A stretch of DNA of 64,000 nt from Planctomycetota bacterium (lineage in GTDB: Bacteria > Planctomycetota > J058 > J103). The stretch spans positions 1-64,000 of the forward strand of contig BPJM01000006.1 in assembly GCA_026004615.1 (NCBI GenBank), written 5' to 3'. Below, piece after piece: positions 49,991-60,567 of this stretch. Each line of letters opens with the position of its first letter. Positions within the stretch are counted from its first letter, which is position 1. The notes below the pieces were generated by a model that worked only from the letters and a program-made list of their open reading frames with translations, searched no databases and was not told the origin of the DNA. Both the position numbers and the translations under genes were made by a program.

Positions 49991-52900
49991 ATGGCGCCCA
50001 CGGCTCCACCTCCTTCGCTGGCCGATCTGATCTTCGGCCGGGTGGCGCTGCTCAACGGGCGCCTCACCCCGGAGCAGCTGCAGGCGCTGTGGCGCGAGCG
50101 GCGCGGCTCGGTCGCCTCGCTCTCGATCGGCCAGCTGCTGATCCGGCGCCGGCTGCTCAGCGCCGAGGAGTTCCTGCAGATCAGCCGCTGGCTCGAGGAG
50201 CCGCTGCTGCGGTGTCCGGCTTGCGGCGAGGGACTGGTGCCGCGCAATCTGGCCGCACAGTCCGGCCCGCTCGCCTGCCCCTCGTGCGGCGAGCGGCTGG
50301 AGCCCGAGCCCCTCGTCCATGCCGTTCCGGAGGGGGCGCTGGTGTTGCCGGCGCCGCTGCCGCGCTCGCTCCGCACCCTGCTCAGCGGGCGCGACTCGCA
50401 GGTCGCCGGCCGCACCCTCGGCAACTACGAGATCCTGGGCGTGCTCGGCATGGGCGCGATGGGGGTGGTCTACCGCGCCCGCCAGCTCGATCTCGACCGG
50501 CAGGTGGCGCTCAAGGTGCTGCGGGCGGGCGAAGGCGCGAGTCCGGAGCAGATCGAGCGCTTCCTGGCCGAGGCACGCGCCGCCGCGCGACTGCAACACC
50601 CGGGCATCGTCGCCATCCACGAGGTGGGCGCCGAGGGCGGGGTCCACTACTTCTCCATGGAGCTGGTGGAGGGCGAGACGCTGCAGGCGCGGCTCGCCCG
50701 CGGCGAGCGCTTGCGCCCCGAGCAGGCGGCGGCGCTGGTGCGCAAGGTCGCGCTGGCGGTCCACTACGCGCACCAGCGCGGCATCGTGCACCGCGATCTG
50801 AAACCGGGCAACATCATCCTCACCCCGGAGGGCGAGCCCCGCATCACCGACTTCGGCCTCGCCAAGGAGCTCGGAGGTGACGCCTCGCTGACCCGCTCCG
50901 GGGTCGCGATCGGCACCCCGCTGTACATGTCGCCCGAGCAGGTGCGCGGGGATCTGGATGCCATCGATGCGCGCAGCGACGTCTTCTCGCTCGGCACGAT
51001 CCTGTACCACCTGCTGGCGGGGCGGCTGCCGTTCGAAGGCAGGAGCCACGTCGAGATCTACAACCGCATCCTGTTCGAGGACCCGGTCCCGCCGCGACGG
51101 CTGGTGCGCTCGCTGCCGCGCGACCTGGAGACGATCTGCCTCAAGGCGCTGCACAAGCGGCCGCGCGACCGCTACCAGAGCGCGGGAGCGCTGGCCGACG
51201 ACCTCGGCCGCTGGCTCGCCGGCGAGCCGATCCGCGCGCGGCCGCTCGGGCCGCTGGAGCGGCTGCTGCGCACGGCACGACGCCATCGCGCGGCGCTGCT
51301 CGCGGCGGGGGCGGTGCTGTGTGTGGCAGCGGTCGCGTGGGCGGTGGCGGTCTCGGTGATCGAACGGCGCGAGGCGGCAGCGCGCCGCCAGGCGCAACAG
51401 CGGCTGGCGCGCGAGCGCGCGGAGCTGCTCGCCGCAGCCCGCCAGGCGCTCGCCGCCGGCCGGACGCGCGAGGCGGCCGAGCGGGCGCAGGCGCTGCTGC
51501 TGCAGTATCCCGACAGCCCGGAGGCCGAGGCGGCGCGCCTCGTCCAGGGCAGGGCCGAGCTGGTACGCGGGCGCCTGCCCGCCGCCGAGCGGGCCTTCGC
51601 CGAGGCACTGCTCGAAGCCCGCGCGCCCGCGACCGAGATCGAGGCGCTGCTGGGGCTGGCGGAGGCCTCCGAGCGCGTGCTGGCTCTGGAGCGCGCCCAG
51701 CGCGCGCTCGAGCGCGCGCTCGCCCGCATGGAGGAGGCGGGCTCGCCACCCCAGGTCCTGAGCCCGGTCGAGCTGCGGCTGGCTCGCGTGCTCGCCGCGC
51801 GCGGGCAGACACCGGCCGCGCGCCCCCTGCTGCAGGCGGCGCTCGCCGCAGGGGCGCTCGGCGAGCCAGAGCGCCGCGCCGCGCTCGCGCTCCAGCACTG
51901 GCTGGAGCATCTCGGCGCGCCGGCGCTGCTCGCAGGAGCCGAGGCGGGCGCGGTGGGGGACCTCGACGGCGACGGGCGCGCGGAGCTGGCGCTGGTGCAC
52001 GGCGACCGCGTCGCCATCTACCGCGCCGAGGGGACGCGACTCGGGCTGGTGGGCGAAGCGCGGCTGCCCGAGCTCGTCGGCCGTGCCGAGGCCGCGGTGG
52101 CCGCCAGACTGGCCGGGCAGGGGCGCGAGCAGCTGGCGATCGTGGCGGGTGATCGCTGCTTCGGCCGAGCGCTCTCGGTGCTGGAGGTGGAGGCCGGCGG
52201 CGGCAGCGGCACTCGGGCAAGCGAACACGAGCTGGTGGTGCGCGTCGGGGCCAGGGCGCACGTGGCGGGCATGGCGGCGCCGCCGGCGGTCGCGGTGCTG
52301 GAAGGGACGGCCGCGCCGGGCGGTGGCAGGGGCGAGTCCGGCGGCAGCGCCGAGGGCGGCGCCGCCGCGGCGCGGGCCGAGCTGGTGCTGGCGCGTGCGG
52401 GCGGGGCGTGGGGAGGCGAACCGCGGGCCTTCGCGCTGGCGGCGGGCGGTGAACTCGTCTCCGCACCCGTGGCGGCGGACCTACCCCGCGCGGCGGCGCC
52501 GCTCGCCGTCGCCGCGGCGGATCTGGACGGCGACGGCGTGCCCGAACTGCTCTTCGCAACCGCTGGGCCCGGCGGGGCAGAGGTGCGCGTGGTGCGGCGC
52601 GCCGGAGCAGGCGGCAGCAGCGGTCCGCTCGCCCGCTGGCGTGCAGGCCCGGCGGGGGCCCTGGCGGCCGCGGACCTCGAGCGAGACGGCCGGCTGCAGG
52701 TGGTGGCGGCGGTGGGGCAAGGGCGCGGCGCCGTAGCCAGCGCCGCCGGGGCGAGCCCGGCGACGGCAGGGCTCGCCCCGCCGGGGCTGCACGTGCTCGA
52801 GTTCCGCGGCGGGCCCGGCGCCTGCGAGCTCGTGCCGCGCGCCTTCGCGCCGCTGACGCCGCTGTGGCCGGAAGGCGAGCAGCACGGGCAGGGCGAGGCG

Positions 52901-53215
52901 CCGGAGCACGGCTGGGAGGTCCGCCCGCTCGCGCTGGCGTGCGCCGATCTGACGGCGGCCGGCGCTCCTGCGGTCGCGCTGCTCGCGCTGGTGGCGCCAC
53001 CGCCCGGGCTCGAGACCGCACCGGCGCGCGCGGTGCTGGTGCTGCTCGACGGCTTCGGGTTCCTGGTTGGACCGCGGCGGTTCGATCGCGTCTTCGAGGG
53101 GCCGCTGCCGGAATGGCTGGCCACGGGCGACCTCGACGCGGACGGCGACGCCGATCTGGTGCTCGGCGGGCCCTCGTTCGTACACGTCTATGGCCTGCGG
53201 GAGGCACAGCGGTGA
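49991..53215 (+). CDS. membrane Ser/Thr protein kinase with zinc ribbon and FG-GAP-like extracytoplasmic domain
   Basis: The product has 1074 residues. Residues 1-70 are a helical region; C75, C78, C96 and C99 form a zinc ribbon. The PknB-type kinase domain (about 145-410) is complete: GMGAMGVV P-loop (153-160), K175 in VALK, HRDLKPGN (267-274), DFGLA (287-291) and GTPLYMSPEQ. One membrane helix follows near 430-455 (AALLAAGAVLCVAAVAWAVAV). Outside the membrane come TPR-like helices and then FG-GAP/VCBS-like blades with calcium-loop sequences DLDGDGRAELAL, DLDGDGVPELLF and DLDADGDADLVL. This layout is common in Planctomycetota. The downstream TPR gene overlaps by 4 bp, which suggests a kinase-partner pair. 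Ligand unknown. Confidence 0.9.
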   Translation: MAPTAPPPSLADLIFGRVALLNGRLTPEQLQALWRERRGSVASLSIGQLLIRRRLLSAEEFLQISRWLEEPLLRCPACGEGLVPRNLAAQSGPLACPSCGERLEPEPLVHAVPEGALVLPAPLPRSLRTLLSGRDSQVAGRTLGNYEILGVLGMGAMGVVYRARQLDLDRQVALKVLRAGEGASPEQIERFLAEARAAARLQHPGIVAIHEVGAEGGVHYFSMELVEGETLQARLARGERLRPEQAAALVRKVALAVHYAHQRGIVHRDLKPGNIILTPEGEPRITDFGLAKELGGDASLTRSGVAIGTPLYMSPEQVRGDLDAIDARSDVFSLGTILYHLLAGRLPFEGRSHVEIYNRILFEDPVPPRRLVRSLPRDLETICLKALHKRPRDRYQSAGALADDLGRWLAGEPIRARPLGPLERLLRTARRHRAALLAAGAVLCVAAVAWAVAVSVIERREAAARRQAQQRLARERAELLAAARQALAAGRTREAAERAQALLLQYPDSPEAEAARLVQGRAELVRGRLPAAERAFAEALLEARAPATEIEALLGLAEASERVLALERAQRALERALARMEEAGSPPQVLSPVELRLARVLAARGQTPAARPLLQAALAAGALGEPERRAALALQHWLEHLGAPALLAGAEAGAVGDLDGDGRAELALVHGDRVAIYRAEGTRLGLVGEARLPELVGRAEAAVAARLAGQGREQLAIVAGDRCFGRALSVLEVEAGGGSGTRASEHELVVRVGARAHVAGMAAPPAVAVLEGTAAPGGGRGESGGSAEGGAAAARAELVLARAGGAWGGEPRAFALAAGGELVSAPVAADLPRAAAPLAVAAADLDGDGVPELLFATAGPGGAEVRVVRRAGAGGSSGPLARWRAGPAGALAAADLERDGRLQVVAAVGQGRGAVASAAGASPATAGLAPPGLHVLEFRGGPGACELVPRAFAPLTPLWPEGEQHGQGEAPEHGWEVRPLALACADLTAAGAPAVALLALVAPPPGLETAPARAVLVLLDGFGFLVGPRRFDRVFEGPLPEWLATGDLDADGDADLVLGGPSFVHVYGLREAQR

Positions 53216-55485
53216 GGGCGGCACAGCCTGGCGGCCCGCGCGCCGCCGCCGCGCTGGGAGCGGCGGTGCTCCTCGCTGCAGCGCCGCTGGCGGGCGCGGT
53301 GCGGGCGGCCGAGCGACCCCGCACCGACGCAGCGGCTGCGCTGCGGCTGGAGCGCGCCGAGGAGCTGCTCGCGCTCGGGCTCGTGGAGCCGGCGCTGGGA
53401 CCGCTGGCGCAGCTGCTCGAGGAGCCGCTCGCCGACGGGCAGCTGCGCGCGCGCGCCGGCCTGGGCGCGGCGCGCGCGGCGCTGGCGCTCGGCCGGGATG
53501 CCCAGGCGTTCGACCTGCTGGGGGCAGTCGCCCGGCTGGGGCCGCAGGCTGCGGCCGAAGCGGATCTGTTGCGGCTGGAGGCGCTGGTGGAGCGCTGGCG
53601 GCTGGGGGAGGCGCGCTCGCTGGCGCAGGCGCTCGCGCAGCGCGAGGAGCTGGCGCCGCACCAGCGGGCGCGCGCGCAGGCCGCGGCCCGCTGGCTGGAG
53701 CCGCTCGAGCGCGCACCGCCGGTGGTGCTGGCGGCGCGCTTCGAGGCCCGACCGGAGGGGGCATGGCTGCTGACGGACCCCGAGCGGCTGCGCTGGCTGG
53801 CGACGCGCGGGCTGGTGGAGCTGCGCGTCGGGATGCAGGCGGGAGCCGGTGCAGCAGCGGTGTTCGTCGCGCCGTACGGGCCGCTCGGCTTCGTGCGGCC
53901 GGCACCCTACGCCGGGGGAGCGGCCGAGCTCCGCTTCGTCTTCCGGATCGCCGACCTGCGCGGCGGCGCCTCGGTGCGGGTGGGGCTCTTTACGGCGGGG
54001 GCGGTGCCGCTGGGGGAGCACGGCGTGGCGCGCGGCGCGGAGGTCTCGCTCGCGATCGGGGCCGGGGGCGGCGAGGGGATCCGGGTCGCCGGGCCGGAGC
54101 CGGCACCCTGGCAGGGAGGGGCGCCGGCGGTGCGGCTGATCGTGGCCGACGGGGAGCAGGTGCAGGCGGTGCCGCTGCTGCCCGCCGCCCGCGGGCTTGC
54201 GCTCGACGCCTGGTACGAGGCGCGGATCGAGATCGTGCCCGCCGCGGGGGCGTTCACGCCCGAAGGGTTGCGCGCGCGCGCCAGCGTGCGCGAGCGCGGT
54301 CTCAGCACGGCGCCGGAGCTGCGCGCCGAGGCCGTGCTGTACGGCGCGCCGGACTCGGGGCCGTGGGCGCTAGGAGTCGCCGGCCCACGGGGAGAGGTCG
54401 AGGCGGGCGAGGGGATCCTGCAGCTGGAGTCGTTCGAGCTGCGCGCCCAGCCGCTGCTCGGCGCGCCGCCCGCGCTGCTCCAGCAGCCGGCCGTGCGGCG
54501 CTTGCTGGAGGCGAACCTGCTCGCGGCGCTGCAGGACGGGGCTGCGGCCCTGGAGCGCTACGAGCAGGCGCTGGCCGCGGATCCGGCCCTGCCCGCGGCG
54601 GTGTACGGGCGCGCGATGCTTCTGAGCGCCAGGGGTGAGCTGATCGAGGCGGCGGCGAATCTGGCGGAGATCGCCTGGTCGGTGCCGCGGGCCCGCGAGG
54701 AGCTGTTGCGGGCGGTGAGCGAGCTGCAGGCGCGCGGAGCGTGGGCGGAGCTGCTCGAGGTGCTGGCGGGTGCCACCGTGCGGCTGCCGGGCGACCCGCA
54801 GCTGCGGGCGCTGCTGGAGGAGGCGCGGGTGCGGACGCTGGCGGCCATGGACGCGGAGGTTGTGCGCGCTCCCCAGGCGCGCCTGCAGCGCGCGCGGCTG
54901 GCACTGCTCGCCGGCGCGCCCGCCCGCGCCCGCGACGAGGTCCAGCTGGCGCTGGCGCTGGCGCCGAGCCCGACCGCGGAGCTCTTGCTCGTGCGTGCGG
55001 AGGCGGAGCTGGCGTTGGGCCGGAGCACCCAGGCGGGCCTGGACTGCATGCGAGCGCTGCAGCTGCAGCAGGCCAGCCCGCACGAGCGGGCGCAGGCCTT
55101 CTCGCTGCTCGGGCGGGTGCTGCTCGAGCGGGCGCGGGCGGGCGGGGCGGTGGACCCCGGGCAGGCGCACAGTGCCGCCGCCGCGCTGCGCCGCGCCGCG
55201 GCGCTCGCCCCGACCCTGGCCGAGCCGCGCGTGCTGCTGGCGCGTGCGGAGCTGCTCGCCGGCCGGCCGGCGGCGGCGGAGCGCGCGGCGCGCGAGGCGG
55301 TGCGGCTGGCCCCGCGCCTGCCCGCGGCCTGGCAGGCGCTGGCGGAGGCCGCCGCCGCCTGCGGCGAGCCTGCCACCGCGCGGCAGGCGCTGGAGCGGGC
55401 GCGCCGGCTGGGTCCCACCGATCCGCTGCTCGAGGAAGCGGTCGCCGCCGCGCAGGACCGCGGACCCGCACCGCTGCCCCGCTGA
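53212..55485 (+). CDS. exported TPR-repeat protein coupled to the kinase gene
   Basis: The product has 757 residues. The GTG at 53212 overlaps the kinase TGA (GTGA). A signal peptide (GAAVLLAAAPLAGAVRAAE) precedes a helical region, a central beta-rich domain of about 250 residues (ELRFVFRIADLRGGASVRVGL) that looks like a carbohydrate-binding or sandwich fold, and C-terminal tetratricopeptide repeats (ALERYEQALAADPALPAAVYGRA, QALERARRLGPTDPLLEEAVA). It should sit in the periplasm, where the outer half of the kinase also resides, so the two may interact. No enzymatic motif was seen. Confidence 0.75.
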   Translation: MRAAQPGGPRAAAALGAAVLLAAAPLAGAVRAAERPRTDAAAALRLERAEELLALGLVEPALGPLAQLLEEPLADGQLRARAGLGAARAALALGRDAQAFDLLGAVARLGPQAAAEADLLRLEALVERWRLGEARSLAQALAQREELAPHQRARAQAAARWLEPLERAPPVVLAARFEARPEGAWLLTDPERLRWLATRGLVELRVGMQAGAGAAAVFVAPYGPLGFVRPAPYAGGAAELRFVFRIADLRGGASVRVGLFTAGAVPLGEHGVARGAEVSLAIGAGGGEGIRVAGPEPAPWQGGAPAVRLIVADGEQVQAVPLLPAARGLALDAWYEARIEIVPAAGAFTPEGLRARASVRERGLSTAPELRAEAVLYGAPDSGPWALGVAGPRGEVEAGEGILQLESFELRAQPLLGAPPALLQQPAVRRLLEANLLAALQDGAAALERYEQALAADPALPAAVYGRAMLLSARGELIEAAANLAEIAWSVPRAREELLRAVSELQARGAWAELLEVLAGATVRLPGDPQLRALLEEARVRTLAAMDAEVVRAPQARLQRARLALLAGAPARARDEVQLALALAPSPTAELLLVRAEAELALGRSTQAGLDCMRALQLQQASPHERAQAFSLLGRVLLERARAGGAVDPGQAHSAAAALRRAAALAPTLAEPRVLLARAELLAGRPAAAERAAREAVRLAPRLPAAWQALAEAAAACGEPATARQALERARRLGPTDPLLEEAVAAAQDRGPAPLPR

Positions 55486-55770
55486 GCCTCAAGCGCGTGC
55501 TGCACGGGCCCCTGCCCCGCCACCTCCGGCGGGGCGGGCCGCCGCCGGGGCGCGGCGGACGGCAACAGCCCGGGGCGAGCGCAGCCGCTCGCCGCGGGCG
55601 GCGGCAGGGTTGGCGGCAGGGCCAACTTCAGGTGGCAGACGCCGCCGGGGGCAGTGGAGCGTGCGGAGCCCGAGCGGCGGGCCGGCGCGGGGCGCGCCCG
55701 CGGCGAGGGACCGGTGCGCGAGTTGCGGGGGGTGCGGCTCGAATCCACCGAGATCCGAGGAGATCACGCG

Positions 55771-56391
55771 ATGGGTGCAATCGGAGGACCCACCGGAGTC
55801 GGCCCCAGCTATGCCTACGAGCCGCCACCGTATCCCAACGCCCCGCAGCTCGAGCCGGATGCGGCGACGCTGCGCGACCTGGAGGAGTTCGACCGGGTGC
55901 TCGGGGTGCTCAGGCAGCCGCGTTCCTTGAGTCCGCGGGGCGCAGCGGTCTACGAAGAGATCGTGCGTCTGCTCCAGACCGGCCCCACCGACTGGGCCGT
56001 CACCGACCGCGATACCCGCAAGATCCTGGGCCTGCTGGAGACCCTGGGCCGGGAGGACTGGCTGGCGGTGATTTCGAGGTTGAACACGAAACAGGGTCCG
56101 GACCATCCCTCGGAACCCGGCTACCAGCGATCGACGCTGCTCGACAAGTTCGGCAGGCGGGGGCTGCAACACGACCCGGAACACATCGAGCTGTTCGCGC
56201 AGCAGGTCGCGCGCCACCTGGGAACCGGCGAGAGCGAGGCGATCGACCGGCGGACGGCGGAGATGTTCGTGGAGACGTTGCCCGGCGGCAAACTCGAGCA
56301 CCGCACCCTGCAGGATTATCTCGTGGCGGCGGGGCAAGCGGCGTTGATACCGTTCGGCGTCGTCTGGTGGCTGCTGCGGGGAGGGGACTAG
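55771..56391 (+). CDS. hypothetical protein with C-terminal hydrophobic tail
   Basis: The product has 206 residues. CGAGGAG about nine bases before the ATG is a good ribosome binding site. The N-terminal 30 residues are Gly, Pro and Tyr-rich; the middle is helical (DLEEFDRVLGVLRQP, DRDTRKILGLLETLGREDWLAVI); the end is a hydrophobic stretch, AALIPFGVVWWLLRGG. I do not recognise the family. The GC content and codon use look slightly less extreme than in its neighbours. About 285 bp without a gene lie upstream, GC-rich and without a clear promoter. It converges on the cytochrome gene. Confidence 0.65.
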   Translation: MGAIGGPTGVGPSYAYEPPPYPNAPQLEPDAATLRDLEEFDRVLGVLRQPRSLSPRGAAVYEEIVRLLQTGPTDWAVTDRDTRKILGLLETLGREDWLAVISRLNTKQGPDHPSEPGYQRSTLLDKFGRRGLQHDPEHIELFAQQVARHLGTGESEAIDRRTAEMFVETLPGGKLEHRTLQDYLVAAGQAALIPFGVVWWLLRGGD

Positions 56392-56424
56392 GGCTGGTCG
56401 CCGGAGCGGGACCGGCCGGGCGGC

Positions 56425-56952
56425 TCAGTGCACCGGGCTGCCGCCGCCCGGCTCCGCCAGCGCGCGCAGGTAGTTGACCAGGTGCCAGCGGTCCTCGGCG
56501 GAGAGCGTCCGTTCGAACGAGGGCATCGGTGGACTGCCCTCGCCGATCTTCCAGAACAGCTCGCCGTCGGCCTGCGCCTGCACCTCCGGCCGGCCGAGAT
56601 CGAGCGGGCGAAGGGGGCCGGTGGCCGCCGGGGCGCGAGCCGCCGCCGGCACGGGGCCGTGACAGCCCGCGCAGTGCGCGCGGAACAGCGCGGCGCCGCG
56701 CGCGATCGAGGGCGCGGTGGCGGCGATGGGGTTGCGCAGCGAGGCGGCGGTGGGGGGCGCCGCCCAGCGGACCTGGCGCCCGAGCAGCGCCGCGTGCACG
56801 ATCCAGTACAGCGCGGCCAGCGGAGCGAAGACCACCAGCAGCGCCACCACCAGCGAGCGGCGGCGGGCACGCCGCGCCTGCGCCCCGCCGCCCGGCGGTC
56901 TGGCCGGCTCGTCCCCAGACGCGATCTGCCTACGTTCGTCTCCGGCCTGCAC
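56425..56952 (-). CDS. membrane-anchored c-type cytochrome
   Basis: The product has 175 residues. One N-terminal membrane helix (SLVVALLVVFAPLAALYWIV) precedes a monohaem cytochrome c domain: CAGCH haem site and a distal Met in PPMPSFE. The C-terminal helix WHLVNYLRALAE is typical. It begins 23 bp after the FAD-subunit gene of the molybdoenzyme operon, so it probably accepts electrons from that enzyme and passes them to a respiratory chain. The start is GTG. Confidence 0.88.
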   Translation of the reverse strand: MQAGDERRQIASGDEPARPPGGGAQARRARRRSLVVALLVVFAPLAALYWIVHAALLGRQVRWAAPPTAASLRNPIAATAPSIARGAALFRAHCAGCHGPVPAAARAPAATGPLRPLDLGRPEVQAQADGELFWKIGEGSPPMPSFERTLSAEDRWHLVNYLRALAEPGGGSPVH

Positions 56953-56975
56953 GGCCGGACCTCACCCCCGGATGC

Positions 56976-57986
56976 TCAGACGAGCGCCGTCGCCGCCACC
57001 CCCGCGCGCAGCTCCCGCAGCGCGCGCGCCACGAACACGCTCGTCATCTTCTTGCGCCAGCTCATGTGGAAGTCGGTGTTGTCGAGCGGGCGCGCCGGCC
57101 GGGCCGCCAGCTCGGCGGCGCGCGCGATGGTCTCCTCGTCCGCCAGCGAACGGCCGCGCAGGAACGCCTCCGCCTCGGGACTGCTCCGCGGGGCACTGCC
57201 GACGCCGCCGATCGCGATGCGCGCGCTCATGACCAGCTCGCCCTCGAGCTGGAGCGCCGCCGCCACCCCGAGCACCGGGAAGTCGAAGCTGCCGCGCCGC
57301 CGGAGCTTGAGATAGGTGGCGCGGCGGCCCTCGACCGGGGGCAGCGCGATCTCGACCAGCAGCTCTTCGGGCCGCTTGCGCAGGTGCGCGATGCCGTCGT
57401 CGGCATAGAGCTCGGCCGCCTCGACGGTACGCTCGCTGCCGTCCGGCGAGAGCAGCCGCAGCGTCGCCCCGAGCACGCACATGAGCGGCACCTCGTCCGA
57501 GGACTGCACCGCCCAGCAGCGCGGGCTGGAGGGCGCGACCCAGCAGACGCGGCCGTCCTTCTTCATGCAGAAGTCGATCGCGCGGCGCCACTCGTAGCTC
57601 TGGTTGTAGTAGTTGCAGCGGGTGTCGATCAGCAGGTTGCCGCCGATCGTGCCCATGTTGCGCAGGGGCGGGGTGGAGATCAGCTCGGCCGTGCGGGCGA
57701 CCGCGGGCCAGGCGGCGCGCACCGCCGGGTCGCGCACGAGCTCGGCGAGCGTGGTCATGGGACCCAGGCGCAGGCCCGTGCGACTGTCGCCGCGCACCCC
57801 CCGCAGCTCCGCGATGCCGGACAGCCCCACCAGCACCCGCGGGGTCTGCTGGCGGCGCTTCATGTTGGGCAGCAGATCGGTGCCGCCGGCGAGGAAGGCG
57901 GCCTCCGGTCCCTCGCCGTCCATGATCGCCAGCGCCTCTTCGACCGTGCGCGGGCGGTAGTGGCGGAACGGCGGCAGCCGCATCAT
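56976..57986 (-). CDS. hcrB: 4-hydroxybenzoyl-CoA reductase-like FAD subunit with extra [4Fe-4S] loop
   Basis: The 336-residue protein is the medium subunit of a xanthine-oxidase-type molybdoenzyme. FAD-binding motifs are FLAGGTDLLPNMK and TIGGNLLIDTRC. After them comes an insertion (CNYYNQSYEWRR, then FCMKKDGRVCWVAPSS and RCWAV) with four Cys; this loop holds an additional [4Fe-4S] cluster in 4-hydroxybenzoyl-CoA reductase and is absent from ordinary xanthine dehydrogenases. That enzyme removes the phenolic hydroxyl in anaerobic aromatic degradation. The ATG at 57986 overlaps the stop of the large-subunit gene (ATGA). A related aromatic or purine substrate is still possible. Confidence 0.8.
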   Translation of the reverse strand: MMRLPPFRHYRPRTVEEALAIMDGEGPEAAFLAGGTDLLPNMKRRQQTPRVLVGLSGIAELRGVRGDSRTGLRLGPMTTLAELVRDPAVRAAWPAVARTAELISTPPLRNMGTIGGNLLIDTRCNYYNQSYEWRRAIDFCMKKDGRVCWVAPSSPRCWAVQSSDEVPLMCVLGATLRLLSPDGSERTVEAAELYADDGIAHLRKRPEELLVEIALPPVEGRRATYLKLRRRGSFDFPVLGVAAALQLEGELVMSARIAIGGVGSAPRSSPEAEAFLRGRSLADEETIARAAELAARPARPLDNTDFHMSWRKKMTSVFVARALRELRAGVAATALV

Positions 57987-60567
57987 GGCCGGCGCCCTCC
58001 GCCTGTGCCCGCGAGCGCGGCGGCCCCGGCCGGCTGTGCCGGCGTGGGCTCGGGCAGCCCCACCTCCAGCGGTGCGGGATAGCGGACGGGGGGAAAGCGC
58101 GCCGGCCCGTAGCGCGGCTCGCGGCCCTCGGCCTTCGCCTTGAGCGCGGCCAGCACCTTGTGGGGATGGAGCGGGATCTCGTCGATGTACACGCCCACCG
58201 CATCGTGGACCGCGTTGACGATCGCCGGCGGCACCGGCAACAGCGGCCCCTGGCCCACCTCCTTGGCGCCGTAGGGTCCGTTGGGATCCGGATCCTCGAC
58301 CAGGTAGGTCACGACCTCGCACATCTCGAGCGCGGTGGGGCTCTTGTATTCGAGCATGGAGGGCATCTTGTGGACCAGGCGGCGGTGGGGCCGGTACTCC
58401 ATCTCCTCCATCAGCGCCTCGCCCAGCCCCATGTAGACGCTGCCCTCGACCTGGCCGATCGCGAGCACCGGGTTGATGGCGCGGCCGATATCGTGCGCGA
58501 TCCACACCTTCGGCACCCGCACGATGCCGGTCTGCTCGTCGACCTCCACCTCGGCCACGCAGGCGGTGTAGCTGTAGGCGGGCGAGGGGCCGACCCCGGC
58601 GCCCTTGTAGCGGCCGGGGGCGGGCGGCGGGGTGTAGCTGCCGGTGGTGCCGACCGTGCCGAAGCGCGCCTCGGCGAGCTCGACCGCCTCGGCGAAGCTG
58701 ACCCCGCGCTCGGGCTCCTCGCTGTCGAACACGCGCTGTTCGGCGAAGACCAGGCGCGAGGGCGGCACCCCCAGGTGCGCGCCCACCGCGCGGGCGAGCA
58801 GCGCCCGCGCCCGGCTCGCCGCCTCCAGCGCCGCGTTACCCGTCATGAGGGTGACGCGCGAGCTGTAGCTGCCGAGGTCGACCGGGGTCAGATCCGTATC
58901 GCCGGTGACGACGCGGATGGCGAACGGATCGATGCCCCAGCTCCTCCGCCACCACGTAGCGAGCACCGAGTCCGAGCCCTGCCCGATCTCGGTCGAGCCG
59001 CAGAACACCGTGCAGCCGCCCGAGCGATCGAGCTTGAGCTGGACGCCCGAGTGCGGCATGCTGTTCCAGTAGATGGGAAGCCCCGCCCCCGAGATGTAGC
59101 TCGAGCACGCCAGCCCCAGCCCGCGCCCGCGCCCCAGCCGCCCGCGCCGCTCGTGCCAGCGCGAGCCCTCGAGCACCTTCTCGATGCACCGGCGCAGGCC
59201 CATGGAGCCCACGCGCAGGTGGTTGGCGGTCAGGCTGTGCGGCGGTTGCAGCTGGCGCAGCCGCAGCTCCGCCGGGTCGATCCCGAGCTGGTGCGCCACC
59301 TTGTCCAGGTGGACCTCCAGCGCGAAGCGCGGCTGCGGGGTGCCGTGCCCGCGCTTGGGGCCGCAGGGCGGCTTGTTGGTGAAGACCCGCGCGCCCTCGA
59401 ACCAGTACACCGGCACCCGGTAGGTGACCGTCTGCAGCGCCCCGGTGTAGAACGTGCTCGCGACCCCGTAGCTGCCGTACGCGCCGCCATCGAGCAGGGT
59501 GCGGAAGTGCATGCCGGTGATGGTGCCGTCCTTGCGAAAGCCGGTGCGGACCTGCATCAGCACCGGGTGCCGGCCGCGGTGGCAGTAGAAGACCTCCTCG
59601 CGGGTGAGGCAGATCTTGACCGGCCGGCCGGTGAGCATCGCCAGCTTGGCGGCGGCGATCTCGTGCTGGAACGGATCCGACTTGCCCCCGAAACCGCCGC
59701 CGTTGGGGCAGGCGATCACGCGGATGCGGCTGGCCGGCAGGGGCGCCAACACCTTGGCGAGCGCGCGGTGCAGGTAGTGCGGCGTCTGGGTCGAGCTCCA
59801 CACCGTCAGCCGCGCATCCGCATCGAACAGCGCCAGCGCGGCATGTTGCTCCAGCGGCAGGTGCGTGTTGCCCTCGTAGAAGAACAGATCCTCGCGCACC
59901 AGCTCCGCACTGGCGAGCGCCTCCTCCACGTCCCCGAAGCGGAGCGAGACCGCCTTGTGCACGTTCGCATAGGCGGTGCGTTCGTGCAGCCGCTCCCGGT
60001 CTTCCTGCAGCGCCTCCTCCACGGTGGCGACGGGGGGCAGCAGCTCGTACTCGACGCGGATGCGCTCGGTGGCTGCGAGCGCCGTCTCCTCGTCCACCGC
60101 CGCTACCGCGGCCACCGGATCGCCCACGAACCGGACCCGGTCCAGCGCGAGCGCGTGCTCGTCCTGGCTCACCGGCAGGATCCCGTACGGGATCGGCAGG
60201 TCGCGGCCGGTGATGACCGCCTTCACCCCGGGCAGCGCCTCGGCCTCGCGGGTGTCGATGGCCACGACGCGCGCATGGGGATGCGGCGAGCGCAGCAGCT
60301 TCATGTGCAGCATGCGCGGCAGCACCAGGTCGTCGGCGAAGCGCGTGACCCCGGTGACCTTGGCGAGGGCGTCGACCCGGCGCAAGGGCTGCCCGATCAC
60401 GCGCAGCGCCTCGGGCGGGCGCAGGTGGCTGTCCAGGTTGCCCTGGTTGGAGTCCGGCCCCGGCGCCGGCGGGCCGCGGCGCGGACTGGGCGGCGGAGGT
60501 GCGGCCGCGGCGGCCGTCGTGCCGCTCGCCCCCGCGGCAGGCTGCATCGCCGTCTCGCCCTCCGCCA

